Assembly (NCBI GenBank): GCA_033558025.1
Contig: JAUCEF010000013.1
Location: forward strand, 4,085,001 to 4,149,000
DNA from: Phytophthora sp. 'mugwort'
Taxonomy: Eukaryota; Oomycota; Peronosporomycetes; Peronosporales; Peronosporaceae
Length of the DNA: 64,000 nt
Reading direction: 5' to 3'
Of the stretch, positions 12,170 through 24,200 are shown piece after piece. The position numbers and the translations under genes are program-made. The stretch's first letter is position 1. Each line of letters begins with the position of its first letter. The notes below the pieces were generated by a model that saw only the letters and a program-made list of their open reading frames with translations, made no database searches and was not told the DNA's origin.

Positions 12170-12836
12170 TATATTAGCATAGGTAGGAGCAGTAACCCTT
12201 AGATCACAATGAACTAACCAAGGTCGCGCTTGTCCAAATACAGCATGAGCTCTTCCTCGCCGACGAAGTAGTCTTACCCATGGGGTGGGGGTCGGCTTGC
12301 ATGGCAGCGGGCGATTCTGAAAGTGAGAGGAATCCGGTGGCGGCGGGTGTTCACCTGTAATACCATATATGCGACATGCGGGAGCCTCCTGAGTCTGTCA
12401 CTTCTTATACGGTCGTGGTTTTGCATCACTGTACTATCTTTGATCCCCGTCGGGAGAGAAAGGGGATACCACCTACCCCTCCTTGACTTAAAAATTATAA
12501 CACCTCATACAAAAACACGTCAGTATACATTTAACGTGTATGGTCCATATTAAACTTTTTCTGGTAACATGTAAGGTCCAGGCGCCCGGGCTGAAGGGGT
12601 TAAAGCATGTAACGGGTCTCCTGTCGCCTGTCCGTCGGCGGGTGCGTGCGCTCGGAGTGCTGTATGCCATGGACGCCCAGTTGTCGGCTCGACCGTCACA
12701 AAAACTTCAACACCGCTCGGGCCGCCGCAAAGCAACCGGGCTCTGCCCTATTTATTATTTCAATATCAATACGATTCGTTCCCGATCCTTCCGCCCGTGG
12801 CCGCCCTCGTGCTGCACTCGTTCACGATTGTCCCAA

Positions 12837-13480
12837 CGTCCGCCAACTTCGTTTGTACGACCTTTCCCGATATCGCACCCGACGTACGTCCGCTTATACC
12901 TCCTCGATCCCTCGCACCACACTCGGTCCCTCCCTACTCACGTCCGTCGGCTCGTCCGTCGTCCCCGGGCGTTGCTCAATGCTCTCAACCTCTAGACTCC
13001 TCGTCTGTGCTTTCGTCTGTGCTCTCGTCTGTGCCTTCGGTGGCGGCCTCGCGGCCCCACTCTGTCCCATGCGACACCCTAGTCTGCCGATTCCCAACTT
13101 CCACTTGCGCTTTCACCGGCAAGTTCTCAACTGACCGCTCTCTCTCTCCGTTCGCTAGCTCACGGATTCTCGACTCCCTTGTCCGTGAAGCCCTTGCATC
13201 CATCGTCTCCACCGTTCATTTCGCCCCCTCGCCATCGTGCGACTCTTCACACAAGATCTCAATTTTCTGCGGACCTCGTGCACCGCTGCCTGGTGGCCTC
13301 GTCGTTGAACTTCAACGTCGATCTCATGCCGTTGCTCTGCCTCGTGTTTTTTGCCTCTGGTTAAGCTGACACCCACATCCTTTGCCGCATTCGTGCCGTC
13401 GTGTACCTTCCCCGCCCTGCTGTTCACTTCCCATTGTATGCTTCTCGTGAATAACGCCAACGACACTCTGACCGGCTACA
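12837..13480 (-). repeat. Gypsy A 3' LTR
   Basis: This is 644 bp and nearly identical to 27855-28499. The minus-strand end is TGTAGC and the other end reads ...GGCGGACG (GGCGGACA in the partner copy), so the ancestral ends are TG and CA. Positions 12847-13446 match the partner with one 1-bp difference, while both edges differ at several positions. The pol stop codon lies inside the first few bases of this LTR. Confidence 0.85.
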
Positions 13481-16400
13481 TGCCTTCTTCAAACCCAGAA
13501 TCTTCCACGACTCTGTCGCCTCCGAACAATGGGTCATATTCCGAGATAAAGATCCATCGATTGTCGTCATACTTACCTGACGTAGGTATGCGAGGCTGTA
13601 ATGCGTATACCAATACGCAGTGGCTGGCTTCGTTGCACTGTCGTCTACGTCGTAGATCCACCAATTTCTCACCTGCTCGGTGCGTCATCTGTAAAGAATT
13701 CTCGGAAGATACCAAAGTTCAGAACCACGGATTGCATCAGAAACTTGGCGACGCGTTCTGCGGTATGTTCCTCAACCGTCGTTGCTATCGCATATCTCGT
13801 GACGTATTCAACTGCCGCAATGACATATCGTTGCCGTCTTTGCTCACAGGAATAGGGCCAGCAACATAAGGGCCCAATGATCACAACATCTCCACCTCGA
13901 AGACTGCGTAAAGGCGGAATCACTTCTCTTGGTTGTGCTTTCCGGCTGCCGCATTCCTGATATCCTCGAATCCACTGCTTGATTTCCTGCTGTAGATTAG
14001 GCCACCAATAAAGCTGCGCCACCCTAGCCTAGGTATGTATCGCTCGTAAATGCCCTGCCCATATAAATCATGGCAGTCCTTGAACACTAATGACCACAGT
14101 ACAAGAGGCAATACCACACGCCTGCCACTCGTTGTGTGGATCACCACCAATCTGAACACTGTGGTTACCTTCATTTCCTGATGCAGACCTTCGTCTATCA
14201 GCCATTGTACTAGTCGACTTCTCATTTGCGCCGCTCGAATGTCATCATCAGTCAATTGCAACGTTTCCTGTTCGCCGTCCGCCTTCTTCAGTTGCATGTT
14301 CGTTTTCTTCGACTTGCCGTGGCCCCTTTATCAAGGCTCGGGGTTGCTGGCGTCGGTCGTTCTTGTTACTCACCCTTATCTCAGGTCGCTGCGGGTGTGT
14401 CACTAATGGCCCGTCAGGTACCGTAGCAGGTGCAGCTACACGTCAGGTTACTTCGCGTGACTCATCAAGTGTCCACCGCAAAGCTTCTCGTCGTGTCATC
14501 AGCCTCATAGGCGGGATCATCATCGAGGGTACCCCCCTAGCACATATTTTCATATTCACCGTCGCCGCATGTCGTCGCACTTCACGTGGCGCCCGGCTAC
14601 CTGGGTAGTATGACTGCCCGCACCACATCTGCGTGGGTTATCGCCGCTCGCTACTTCCATTTGATCAGGTCGTACTGCCAGCCCGTTGGCTATTCCCGGT
14701 ACGTTTGGCTCGTCAATCGCCTGCGCTAATTGAGTTCTTGGTGAGGTTTGCTGGATGACTCCGGATTGCTTGCTCGGTTAGTTGCGTTCCTTGTCAACCG
14801 TATCCCCGGTGGACGTCGTCGTCGTCGGTGAAGCTTCTTCTTGGAGTATTCGCCGCTCCAGTGAAGGGCCGCCCATAGATCGGCATCTTCCTCGTGTTTC
14901 CAGTGTGCCTTAGGTCTGACGTCAGCGGCTTGATTTCGCTCGTTTCTAACAGCGCCGACGCTGCTTTATGCGTGGATTCCTCGTCGGGTACATTCAACTG
15001 TCTATTCCGCGATCGCTCAGTGTCGGAGTCTGTTGCTGATCCAACTGTTGTAGGTGGTATATCTCCTGCACTATTTCACTGATCACGGGTTGCTTTCACC
15101 TCCGGTTCTTGTGATCCTAATGGCCGTTGGGCATCCCTGCTTGCTTCCTGACCGATTACCGTCCTGTGGTCTATCCCAGATTGGGCCTCGGACTCCTTCA
15201 GGAGCTCAATCCGTTCAGTTGCGTATCCTCAGCCCTGCCGTCAATTTCCGTTCCAGCGACATAGGTCGTTGCTTCAGATGTTGGCGCACGTCGTCGTTAC
15301 TTTTCATTTTTCTCCTCACCGAGTACCGCCGTCTTCCAATCGCCACTAACATCTTTGCTGGTGCTCTCTATAGTGTATCGGCTACACGTTGGTACTTTCG
15401 GGTCGATATTTTACGTCAAATGTATACACCTGGAGCGTGCGCCCATCGATGTAAATACCAATAAGATTGTTGCTCGTCATTAACCATTTCAATGCTGCAT
15501 GGTCAGTCAAGATCGTGAAGATTTTTCCGTAGAGATAGGGGCGGTACAACTGGATTGCCCAAACTACAGCAAGACACTCCAACTCGGTTATGCTGTACTT
15601 GCTTTCGGCTTCACTGTTCACTTTGCTCGCAAATGCAATGGGTTGCCACCCGGTCCCGTGGTCCTGCATCAAACATGCGTCCAGCCCGACCCTGCTCGCG
15701 TCAGTCGCTACTCGAAAATGCAACTGGAAGTCGGGGTAAAGGAGCAATTATTTGCTCGTCAAAATCGTTTTCACTCTCTCAAACGCTTCCTCTTGCGCTG
15801 GAATCCATTCCCATTTCAACGTCTTTGCGCAATAATTTCGTAATGGGCGCCATCATGGACCCAAAACCTGCCACAAACGGCCGGTAATAGCCCACCAAAT
15901 GAAAAAAAAAAAACGCTTCGTCCCGAGGCCATGGGAACTTCTGTACCGCTGTCACAAGTTGTTGCACCGGTCGCACCGCTTGATTACTGAGCTATTGTCC
16001 AAGATACTCCATGGATCGCATTGCAAACCTGGACTTTCGTAGTTTCAGCGTCCATCCCGCTGTTGCCAAAATCGCTCTAGTACGCTTGCGAGCTCCACCA
16101 CATGCCGTTCGATTCCTCCTCGCGTGAAACACACCACTATGTCGTCGAGGTATACTAACACGTACTCCAAGTCAAACAACGTAGAACCTGGTTCATCATT
16201 CTCTGGAACGTCGTGGCAGCGTTGGTCAGGCCAAATGGCATACGAGCAAAGCGGTACAATCCCTTCTTCGTCAGAAAGTCTTGTCACGGTCTTCAGGAGC
16301 TCCGCGTTCACAGTTAGATTCCGATACACTCGTAGTAATTTCAACATCAATGCTCGATCTTTTGGAGCTTCCGCTCCAAGGTGCACCTCGCTTTCGTCCT

Positions 16401-17090
16401 CTAGTGGAGTGTTGCTGTCCCCAAGTTCGTCCAAGCATTGACTCACTCAGTTCGTTCAACTCCCCGTCTATCGACAGAACCTTCATTTCGTCGTCCATGG
16501 GGATCCAGGTTCCCAGCTCTTTCTTATTGGGAAAGCGCACGCGGGTGCTATTAGCATTTACTGCAGGAACTCACGCCCGACCCCTCGTGCAGTGGTCACC
16601 GTGGCTGCCAACATCACCGACTCCGTGTATTTCGTTAGGAAGATGCCTTGCTCTCCATCGGTGGCAGTAACGGCGACTGCTATTGGTGTTTTGGAGCTGG
16701 CGGCCAGCTGCGTCTTTGGATTAAACGAACCGCTGCTACTCGAGTGTCACCTGCATCTTCATATGTTCGGAAAGGGATCACCACGGCTCGTCCCTCTTCT
16801 CGGTATCTCACTTCTCCATTGCTGAAATTTATGATGACTCTTCGTGTTTTCATAAAATCCACTCCCAGCAGAAACTCGTCGGTACACCCATCTACCACGC
16901 ACGCATCGACTACCACTTGCTCGCCAAACACGGTGATGAACTGAAATCGTCATATCCCAACGACATCAAGCTAGAACCCACCAATTCCTTCCACGTAGTT
17001 AACCCGGGCGTTACACTCTACCCGATCGCCGTGTTGCATCCAGTCGGTACCCGCAATAGTGTATCGTGCACAACTATCCAGTTTAATCTC
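13476..17090 (-). pseudogene. Gypsy A pol: protease, RT, RNase H, integrase, with deletions
   Basis: The protease begins near 17087 with [17 protein letters not shown], where the usual D-S/T-G reads D-S-C, and continues with DEFLLGVDFM near 16870. The reverse transcriptase keeps [26 protein letters not shown] (about 16235) and [11 protein letters not shown] (about 16150). The fingers and the block with the first catalytic Asp are missing between about 16330 and 16280. The connection AGYYRPFVAGFG is near 15890. RNase H (15747-15382) has VATDASRVGLDA and SITELECLAVVWAI. Integrase keeps RYVIAAVEYVTRYAIATTV and the second Asp (about 13700), then jumps to the C-terminal tail, so the third catalytic residue is gone. 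The final codons EEGM-stop run into the LTR. Several frameshifts are present. Confidence 0.8.
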
Positions 17091-17591
17091 CCGTTGCGCA
17101 CGTCCAATCTCCATCATGGCTGTGGGGAGGCCATCGTTTGCTTCCACATATTCCACCTCGTCGTTGTGATCTTCAGGTAAGATCACATCCTTCTGCCTTC
17201 GTCGTTGCACCAGACTCACGCATACGCTTTCTCCTGCTAGTTTCGCCTTGCGGTAGGTCTTTGTGATCGTCTTTCTTTCAGCTGATACATCGTAGCATCG
17301 GCTTTCTGTCGTCGCTCCGCGGGTGACGACTCGGCGACATGTTGACGCTGAAGGTAAATTTTTCCTTCTTCTTGTCGATGTTTGGCTTGAAGGCATTGCA
17401 CTCGTTCCCATTTGGCTTGTTTGCGAGCTCGTCGTCGTGCTAATCGTGCCTACATCACTCTGTTTTTGCACTCATCGCGCGTCTCCACATTCCTCAAGCC
17501 CCCGTCGGGTCGCTAAATTGTTTCTCCATGTATTACTCGTCGTTGGCCGGGGAATTCTATGTATTACCTACCGGACATCGTACCCCCATTA

Positions 17592-18016
17592 CTACGTCCG
17601 CCGCTCGTTTTCCGTCGCTATTGGCTTCGATTCGCGCGTCCTCAAGTAATCGTCATTTCTCGCCTTGGCTTCAAGATCTGGGCAGTCTCTTGCGAAGTGC
17701 CCTCGCTTTCTGCAGGTATAGGACTTGACACCATCGGTACACTCCGTTGCCCAATGCGACAGCTCCCCACATTTGTAGCAACGCTGCGTCCTCGCTGTTT
17801 GCCGCTCGCCATCAGCGAAGGGTTGACCCCTATCAGGCCGCTCTTGCCTCGTGTGTTGTTTGACTGCCACCTTGAAATTCCGTTTCTCGAACTTCGGCTC
17901 CACCCCATTATTACGGGACGCGACTGATGTTTATCTCGCTTGACCGTCGATTGCATGGCCACTCTCTTTGGTTCGGACGAATCCCGGAATGCTATTGATC
18001 GCTTGCGCTCCGTTTT
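17592..18016 (-). pseudogene. Gypsy A gag C-terminal part with zinc knuckle
   Basis: One frame reads CYKCGELSHWATEC followed by CRKRGHFARDC, i.e. one intact CCHC knuckle and a second that has Arg in place of a Cys. A run of basic residues precedes them. This is the continuation of the gag seen at 25768-27562 on the far side of Gypsy B. The frame does not match exactly across the junction, so gag was already, or has since been, frameshifted. Confidence 0.7.
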
Positions 18017-18414
18017 TGTAGCGGGGTTGCGTAGCGTAGTGTGTCAGAGGAAGACGTATGACTCCCCGAGTCTTAGTTGTGGTTATCTTAACCTCTAAGG
18101 TCTTCGCAGAGGCTTAGATCACTCTAGTTATACCACTAGAGACTCAAAGGGTCAGTATTCCTAAACCTAGGGGAATACTCTCATTAATGTTAGAACTGAA
18201 CTGTTATTTGTTTGCTTATCTGCGGCAAAGCCGCCTGTGTGTAAATCTATGACTCTAACTTATCTACCATAGTTAAACCTAGTCAAATGCATATCGAGTG
18301 GCCACGTGACCACGTACAGAAATCCCGTTAATCCGAGTGGTACCAAGTACCACTTACTACAAGGTGACACGAAGCACGGCTACACTCGTATTACATTCGT
18401 GTAACCCCGTTACA
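18017..18414 (-). repeat. Gypsy B 3' LTR
   Basis: This is 398 bp, starting TGTAGCGGG and ending GTTACA on the plus strand. It differs from the partner LTR by 13 substitutions and one 1-bp indel; 12 of the 13 substitutions are transitions. Confidence 0.9.
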
Positions 18415-18541
18415 CTCTCCCCCACCACATTTTGGACAAACCGTATCCACAAGGGGGTAATTGTATCAATCGCAAAAGGCCCGGAACCTTCCGCCCCAAG
18501 AACGTTTCACTGTCTGTTCCGCACCGAGTGTTCACACTCAG

Positions 18542-20331
18542 ATGTCCTCAGCGAATTGGCCTTTTGATCTCCCCCATTCGCCTCGCGATAACAGCCCTCG
18601 CCGCGGGCTAAGCCCCTCTGTGTCTCCGACACCTTCGTTATCCTCGTCATCCCGTACGAGAGAGGTCTCTGACCGTGAGTGGAGGCAGCGAAGCCGCTGG
18701 AGGCAGTGCCTCCGTACGCTTTGCCCAACGCCCTCTTCGACGACCTTGAGGAAGGTGAAGAGGAGGTCGACTACACTGAGTCCATGACCGGTAGTAGCCC
18801 TGTCCGCTCCGCCAATTGCGCGCTCCGAATCCATTCGAGCTCTCGACTGCACGGGTCTTACGCAACGAGCCTCCGCTTCCTTCGCGGGGAACAACAGTAT
18901 ATCCCATGGGATCCGGTGTCGTCACCAATCCTTTGAACGAAGTCCAGGAGCAACAGCTCGCAGCTGATCCGCCGCTCCCCCGTTCGAGGCGACCTATGGC
19001 TCGGCCATTGCTTACCCGTCACGTCGTGACTATGGCTTTGAGCCTCGCGATCCCAGCGAAGTGGCTCGCCGAGCAGCATCGGCGTTGCTTAACACATCTG
19101 GGGTAGGACCGGCGGCCGCAACACCCGACGAGCTCGCCGCGCAAGAGTCTCTCAGAGAGAGATACTTGACCCCTCAAGTGACTACTCAGCGCGAGTATCG
19201 TGAGCGCCTGCAAGTGCAAGCTCGGCACGGCTCGGTTCCACCGATGCGACCTATCCAGTCGTGATCCTATCAGGAGAGACGGCTTGGGAAGACGATGGAC
19301 AGTTCCAAAGTTGGGTGGAAGGAGCTCGCAAGCTCTCTTCCATTGATGCCCTTCGGGCTAGTATCAGTGAAACTGATGTTCGAGTCGAACGTCGACTCCG
19401 TTTCGAGTTTGCGAAACTCAAGGCGTGACGCCAATTACCCCCTGCTTACCGGCCTCGCCCGCTCAGGGCTCTCTCGCACTAGGTCCTTCTGCTGTCACAG
19501 CTAGCGGCTCTCACGCTCGTGAGGCCGCTCCTCTTCAAGACCAGAGCGACAGCTCTGCTGCTGGTCTTGCCCCCCCCCCCAGCGGCTATTGTCGGGAAGC
19601 GCCAGGCGAGCGACTCCTCGGTCGCTGGCCCTTGGGGCTCTGCTGATCGCGTCGATCGAAAGCGTCCACGACGTCAGGGCAATCTTGCCGGAGGGGAACC
19701 TCGTACTCCCAAGAGTTCTGTGAGTGAGGATAACCCCTCCACTTCACAAGATACTGGATACGACGCCGCGCCACTAAGCGCTCCACATGATAGTGGGAGT
19801 GCTCATCAAGCAACGGCGGTGGAAGTCGAAGACACGCTGGATCCTCGCGCTGCGAGTCGCAGTGATCTGCTAGCGGTCGAGAGGTGGGTGGAGGCCCTGT
19901 TCACCACACTGCAGTGGTCGACGATTCACCGTGACCGTCTCGCGGACGAGATCGATGCTGTGCATCATCGGGTCGACTGGCTTCAGTCTCCTGTCTCGGT
20001 TGTCAACCGCCTGGAGCTCCTGGAGCAGTCCTCTGCGCGTCGCTTCGAAGCTCTGGATCGTTCGCTGGCTGAGCAACGCGGTCAGTTGGACCTCCTCGTG
20101 CGCCTCCAGCACTTTGGCCAGCCACCGGCTGTGGCACCAACCCTCCGCACGCACCCGAGCCGGGTCTCGATATGGCTTAAGGAAGCCTACGTAAAACATG
20201 GGGTGTGTACGCATCTTCTTCGGAAGATTGAGCGTGTACGCAAGGCCCTTACTGGCCATGACCTTAAAAGGTCCAATGAAGCGCAGGCGCTACTTGGTCT
20301 TAAAGACCACAGACACTGCATGTGTAGGTAG
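18542..20331 (+). pseudogene. Antisense additional ORF of Gypsy B (candidate)
   Basis: On the strand opposite to gag-pol, an ATG at 18542, 128 bp inside the 3' LTR edge, opens a Ser/Pro-rich start (MSSANWPFDLPHSPRDNSPR). Following frame changes near 18710, 18820, 19000, 19250, 19425 and 19580, the text remains protein-like. It has an acidic segment FDDLEEGEEEVDYTE, then DPSEVARRAASALLNTSG, then SSIDALRASISETDVRVERR. From 19580 there is a long uninterrupted frame with a predicted coiled-coil-like stretch (LEQSSARRFEALDRSLAEQ). The last part overlaps the chromodomain and integrase C-terminus on the minus strand, so some of its openness may be a shadow; the part before 19580 cannot be explained that way. 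I recognise no family. Confidence 0.4.
19586..19813 (-). pseudogene. Chromodomain of Gypsy B integrase
   Basis: The residues HVERLVARRRIQYLVKWRGY and PLRQDCPDVVDAF are those of a chromodomain: aromatic residues in YLVKW and the W-x-x...SWE block are present. In chromoviruses this domain follows the integrase and steers insertion to particular chromatin. The frame is open to a stop at 19586. Confidence 0.8.
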
Positions 20332-23300
20332 GTTCTTAGCGTTTAATAAAACTGTGTCACCGACCTTCAAGTACTTCAATGTTGCTTCTGTCTTTTGCAT
20401 CAGCCTGTTCCTTCTGAACATCTTGGCTTTCAGCCATCGCATCGCGTACTTGTCGTATGACACTTAAACGCGTAGACACGAACGTGTCAACTTGTCTGCG
20501 AACTGCAGCTGGGCTGATATCAGCTAGCCCATCGGCTATACATCCCTCACTAAGCTCAGAACCACGGAGTAGTGGCGTCAGCGAGACGCGAGGATGTGTG
20601 AGACCGTTCAAATAGAACGGAGTGAAGCCTGTCGAGGCATGTACCGCATTGTTCAATGCGAAAAAACTCAACGAGTGGAGCATAGCGCTCCATTGCTTTG
20701 GGTCTGTCCGCACAGATACTCCGAAGCATGCCTTCGACTACGCGATTCTCGCATTCAGTCTGACCATCGGTCTGCGGATGGTCCGCTGTGGACATGTCGA
20801 GTCGAGTACGACGTCTAAAACTTACCCGTGAAACGGGGATCTCGATCCGAGACAATTGTCTCTGGTAGACCATTCTGTCGAAAGACACGATCCGTGAACA
20901 GCGCGGCTGTTCCTTCTCCATTGATGCAGTCCGGCACAGGCGCTAAATGAGCCATCTTGGTCAATCGCTCGACAAAGACCACGATGCCCGTGTTGCCCGC
21001 CGCAGCCCGTGGCAGGCCAAACCCAAGGTCCATATGCAAGGATTGCCAACACCCCGTGGATGCAGGCAAGCTGGCCAAGGGTGCAGCCGAGTGTGGTGGG
21101 GGTTTAACCCGTTGACACGTCTCACCCGTGTGTACCCACATGTAAAGGTTCGGTCACCAATAGTGGGAGCTCACCGAGCTGTAGGTCTTTTCTCAAACGC
21201 GATGACCGCCAAGTGGGGTATCATGTGCCTCATAGAGGATACGATACTTGATATCCTCTTCGTGAGGAGCCACGACACGTGGGGTGTCTTCTGGACCAGT
21301 ACCGTAGTGCAATAGGCCATCATCGAGAGTGTATCGATGCAGCCTCGCGCGTAACCGCGCTGACAGCTAAATGTCTGAGCTTGCAACTCCGCGCTTCCTA
21401 GCCCATGTAGCAGAGCTACGCAGGACTCTTCACGCGCGTATGCCGCGCGGATCAAGTCTGTCACCGTCGTGACGTGGTGGATCTCATCGTCTGGCCTGCG
21501 TGATAACGCATCGGCCAAGACGTTCTGCCTGCCAGGCTTGTCCTTCACCTCGAAGTTGTACTCCGCAAAGAAGGAGAGCTAACGGGCAATTCTCTGAGAG
21601 AGGTGAAGCGACTGCGCCGCAGTGCATAGCGACGCAGATCAGTATAGATTTCAAACGGCTTGGAGCCGAGCAGTTGAACCTGAACTTGATGAGCGCATAC
21701 TATACCGCAAGTAGATCTTTGTCGTGAACTGAATAGTTCTTCTCAGCAGCATTCAGCTGGCGAGATTCAAACGCGATCACGCGTTCACGCCCTTCCGCGT
21801 CTGCTAGCAACAAAGCACTGCCGATGACAAAGTCCGACACGTCACAGACGACACTGAAAGGACGATCGGGATCTGGCAACGCCAGAATCTGCGCCTGAAT
21901 GAGACTCTCCTTAGTGGATTCAAAAGCCGCTCGATGTCCGGTGTCCAAACATCAGTCCAAATCATTCTTAAGGAGATTGGATAGTGGCCTTGTCACCTCA
22001 GCATAGTTCTTGCTGTACTTGTGCAAGTAATTGGTCAGGTCAAGCCACTTCCGTAAGTCTTTCTGGTTCTTTGGAACCGGCCAGTCTACAATGGCCTTGA
22101 CCTTAGCGGAATCCGCTCGAAGGCCTCGCTTCCCAATGAAGCACCCCAGAAAGGAGATCTCTTTAGCGCCAAAGACACACTTGTCAACGTTGGCATACAA
22201 CTTGTGTGCGCGCATGCACTCGAGCACCGCTCGCAGGTGCTCAATGTCGTTCTCCACATCAGTCTTTCCGTGCTCCGCACGACTGTGGACGAATATATCG
22301 TCGAAGTATGTCTGAGCGTACGCCCTGTGGGGCCTGAACAGTTGCGTCACAAGACAATTGAACGTCGCAGGCGCGTTCGAAAGCCCTTGGGGCACTATTA
22401 GCCACTCCAGAGCATACCGCTCGGAGTGCGGGCCGCCGTAAGCGGAATATCGCTTGCTCGCATGAGCAATTGATAGTATCCGTCGACCAAGTTGAGAGCA
22501 CTGTACACAGTACACCCCGTCATGTTGTTCCGGAGAACGTCCTTCCTAGCAATAGGCGTTCGCGTCAGAACGGTGGCCGCATTGAACTTGTCAAAAGCAT
22601 GAACGATTCGCCAATTGCCATTTCGCTTTCTGACACAAAACGTAGGCGTTGAGTGCGGAGACATGCTCTCGCGCACCATACCCGCCTCGTTCTTAGCACG
22701 GAAGAACGCGTCAATGACGTCATACTGTTCTCGTGGCAAAGGACACTGCCTTGTCACGCAGTATTTGGTTCCCGGAACCAGGTCAATCTCATGACGTACA
22801 CCTCGATCCGGAGATAGCCTCGTGGCAGGTTTTTTCGAGACCACGTCTTGATATTCCTTCACCAAAGGGTAGTACGGAACCGAGTGGTCCTTGAGTATCG
22901 AGGACCCTGCCCACGCATTCAGCGCCTTCGTGGTGTCCTCAAGGACTCCTTTATCCAAAAGCGACGACGAGTTTAACTCCTCTTCAAGTCGTAAAATGAC
23001 CAACTCGGAAAACCCGCCGGCCTTCAAGGCGTCGCCGAACTCAGCCATGGACATGTCGTCCAGCTCCAACAGAGGGCCCGCAGAGGGCATAGTCTCTAAA
23101 CTGATGTCGTCATCGACTTCCCCTGTCACTCCGTTGACGAGTGTATATAGCTGCTCGCTATCGCCAGGAGTGTTTTCACTCGTCGTGCTAGACGCATCAG
23201 ACGATCTGCGTCTCATGGCTGACGCTTGGCGTCGTAGCCTTCTCCCGCTGAGAATGTTTGTCTCGGAAAGGTCCTAACAGTCACATCAGCTGCGTCCCCA

Positions 23301-24200
23301 GGTGCTTGCACCGTGTGCGTTTTACCCGAGACTGGTATGTCTTGACCGACAACCGTCGCAGAGCTGTGATGGTCGCAGTCTCCACCCCGTGGATTACGTG
23401 CCACGTCACCTCCATCAGTGGGCGCTCGGCCTTGATGGCCCGGCCCACGGCCAGCCACGCCGCGCATGGCGTGTAGCGACAACTCGTCGTCGTGATGAGT
23501 GTCACTGTCGTGACCAATGTAACAGGCCACCCAGCGGATTGCCTGCAGCTCCACTTGCATCCTGAGTCCCGCGGCCTTGCTCTGGTATAATGCCGGCCAC
23601 GCCACGCATGGCGTGTAACTACACACCGTCATCATGACGAGTGTCGTTGTCGTGACACATGTCACCTCTGTCACCCAGCGGGTTACCTGCCGCTCCAGTC
23701 ACAGCCCACGAGCACTGCTCGGGACTCTTGCCTTCGACACCTTCAGTGTCTACAGGTTTGGATACTCCGATATCCAGGACGTTGACCGACTCGGTCCAGT
23801 GCCCGCACCAAACGCGCTTCTGCTTCCTTGCAGAGGTGGGTTCATGACTCACCACATCTTCACCAGGCGTAAAGGCCCAAGGTCTTCGATCTCCAATCAA
23901 TCCATGGCTCATGACGTTCCAGCCACGCCATGCCCAGCATGAGGTCGTACCTCGAATCCAGGTCCAGGACCAGACAGCGTTCCAAGCTATCCAAGTCGAG
24001 AAACTTCACGCCCAGGTTCACAGGAACCTTAGGCACCGTGGCACGAGTCCCCGTCACTAGGCGAACAGTGATGGTGTCACTCCTGCGCTCCCTGAGCGCT
24101 TCAGCGTACTGCTGACTTCCTTCCATCGTGGAGCGTCGATTATAGTTGTCCACTCTCCGGAATCGATTAAGATGATTCATGGCTTGCCAAAGCCCTCCAC
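19586..24200 (-). pseudogene. Gypsy B pol: protease to chromodomain
   Basis: Protease near 24190 keeps L-I-D-S-G and, in a shifted frame, MEGSQQYAEAL and SRYDLMLGMAWLERHEPW. Reverse transcriptase (23216-21952) has PTFCVRKRNGNWRIV and then YSALNLVDGYYQLLM, where the family has Asp in place of the Asn, so motif A has lost a catalytic Asp. It also has LIVPQGLSNAPATFN and TYFDDIFVHSRA. RNase H (21948-21450) has FSVVCDVSDFVIGSAL and NVLADALSRRPDD. Integrase (21141-20180) has HMDLGFGLPRAAAGN, PETIVSDRDPRFTGKF and the tail AYTLNLPKKMRTHPMFYVGF. The chromodomain (19813-19586) has YLVKWRGYPHSQNSWE. Multiple frameshifts and stops make it non-functional. Confidence 0.85.

Larger units (their letters stand above)
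9289..12603 (-). mobile_element. piggyBac-like element with TTAA duplications
   Basis: TTAA at 9289-9292 is followed by CCCCTTGAGACCGG. At the other end the complement of CCGGGCTGAAGGGG, which reads CCCCTTCAGCCCGG, is followed outward by TTAA at 12600-12603. The termini agree at 12 of 14 positions and both abut TTAA, the target site used by piggyBac transposases. The enclosed 3.3 kb carries a recognisable piggyBac transposase on the minus strand. The termini are therefore preserved while the gene is broken; such a copy could be mobilised only by a transposase supplied from elsewhere. Confidence 0.85.

Noticed and set aside
12797..13369. Long plus-strand open frames in 12797-13369 and again at 27841-28389
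   Set aside because: They lie in the two LTRs of Gypsy A, are identical in both places, and overlap equally long frames on the other strand; they are LTR sequence, not genes.
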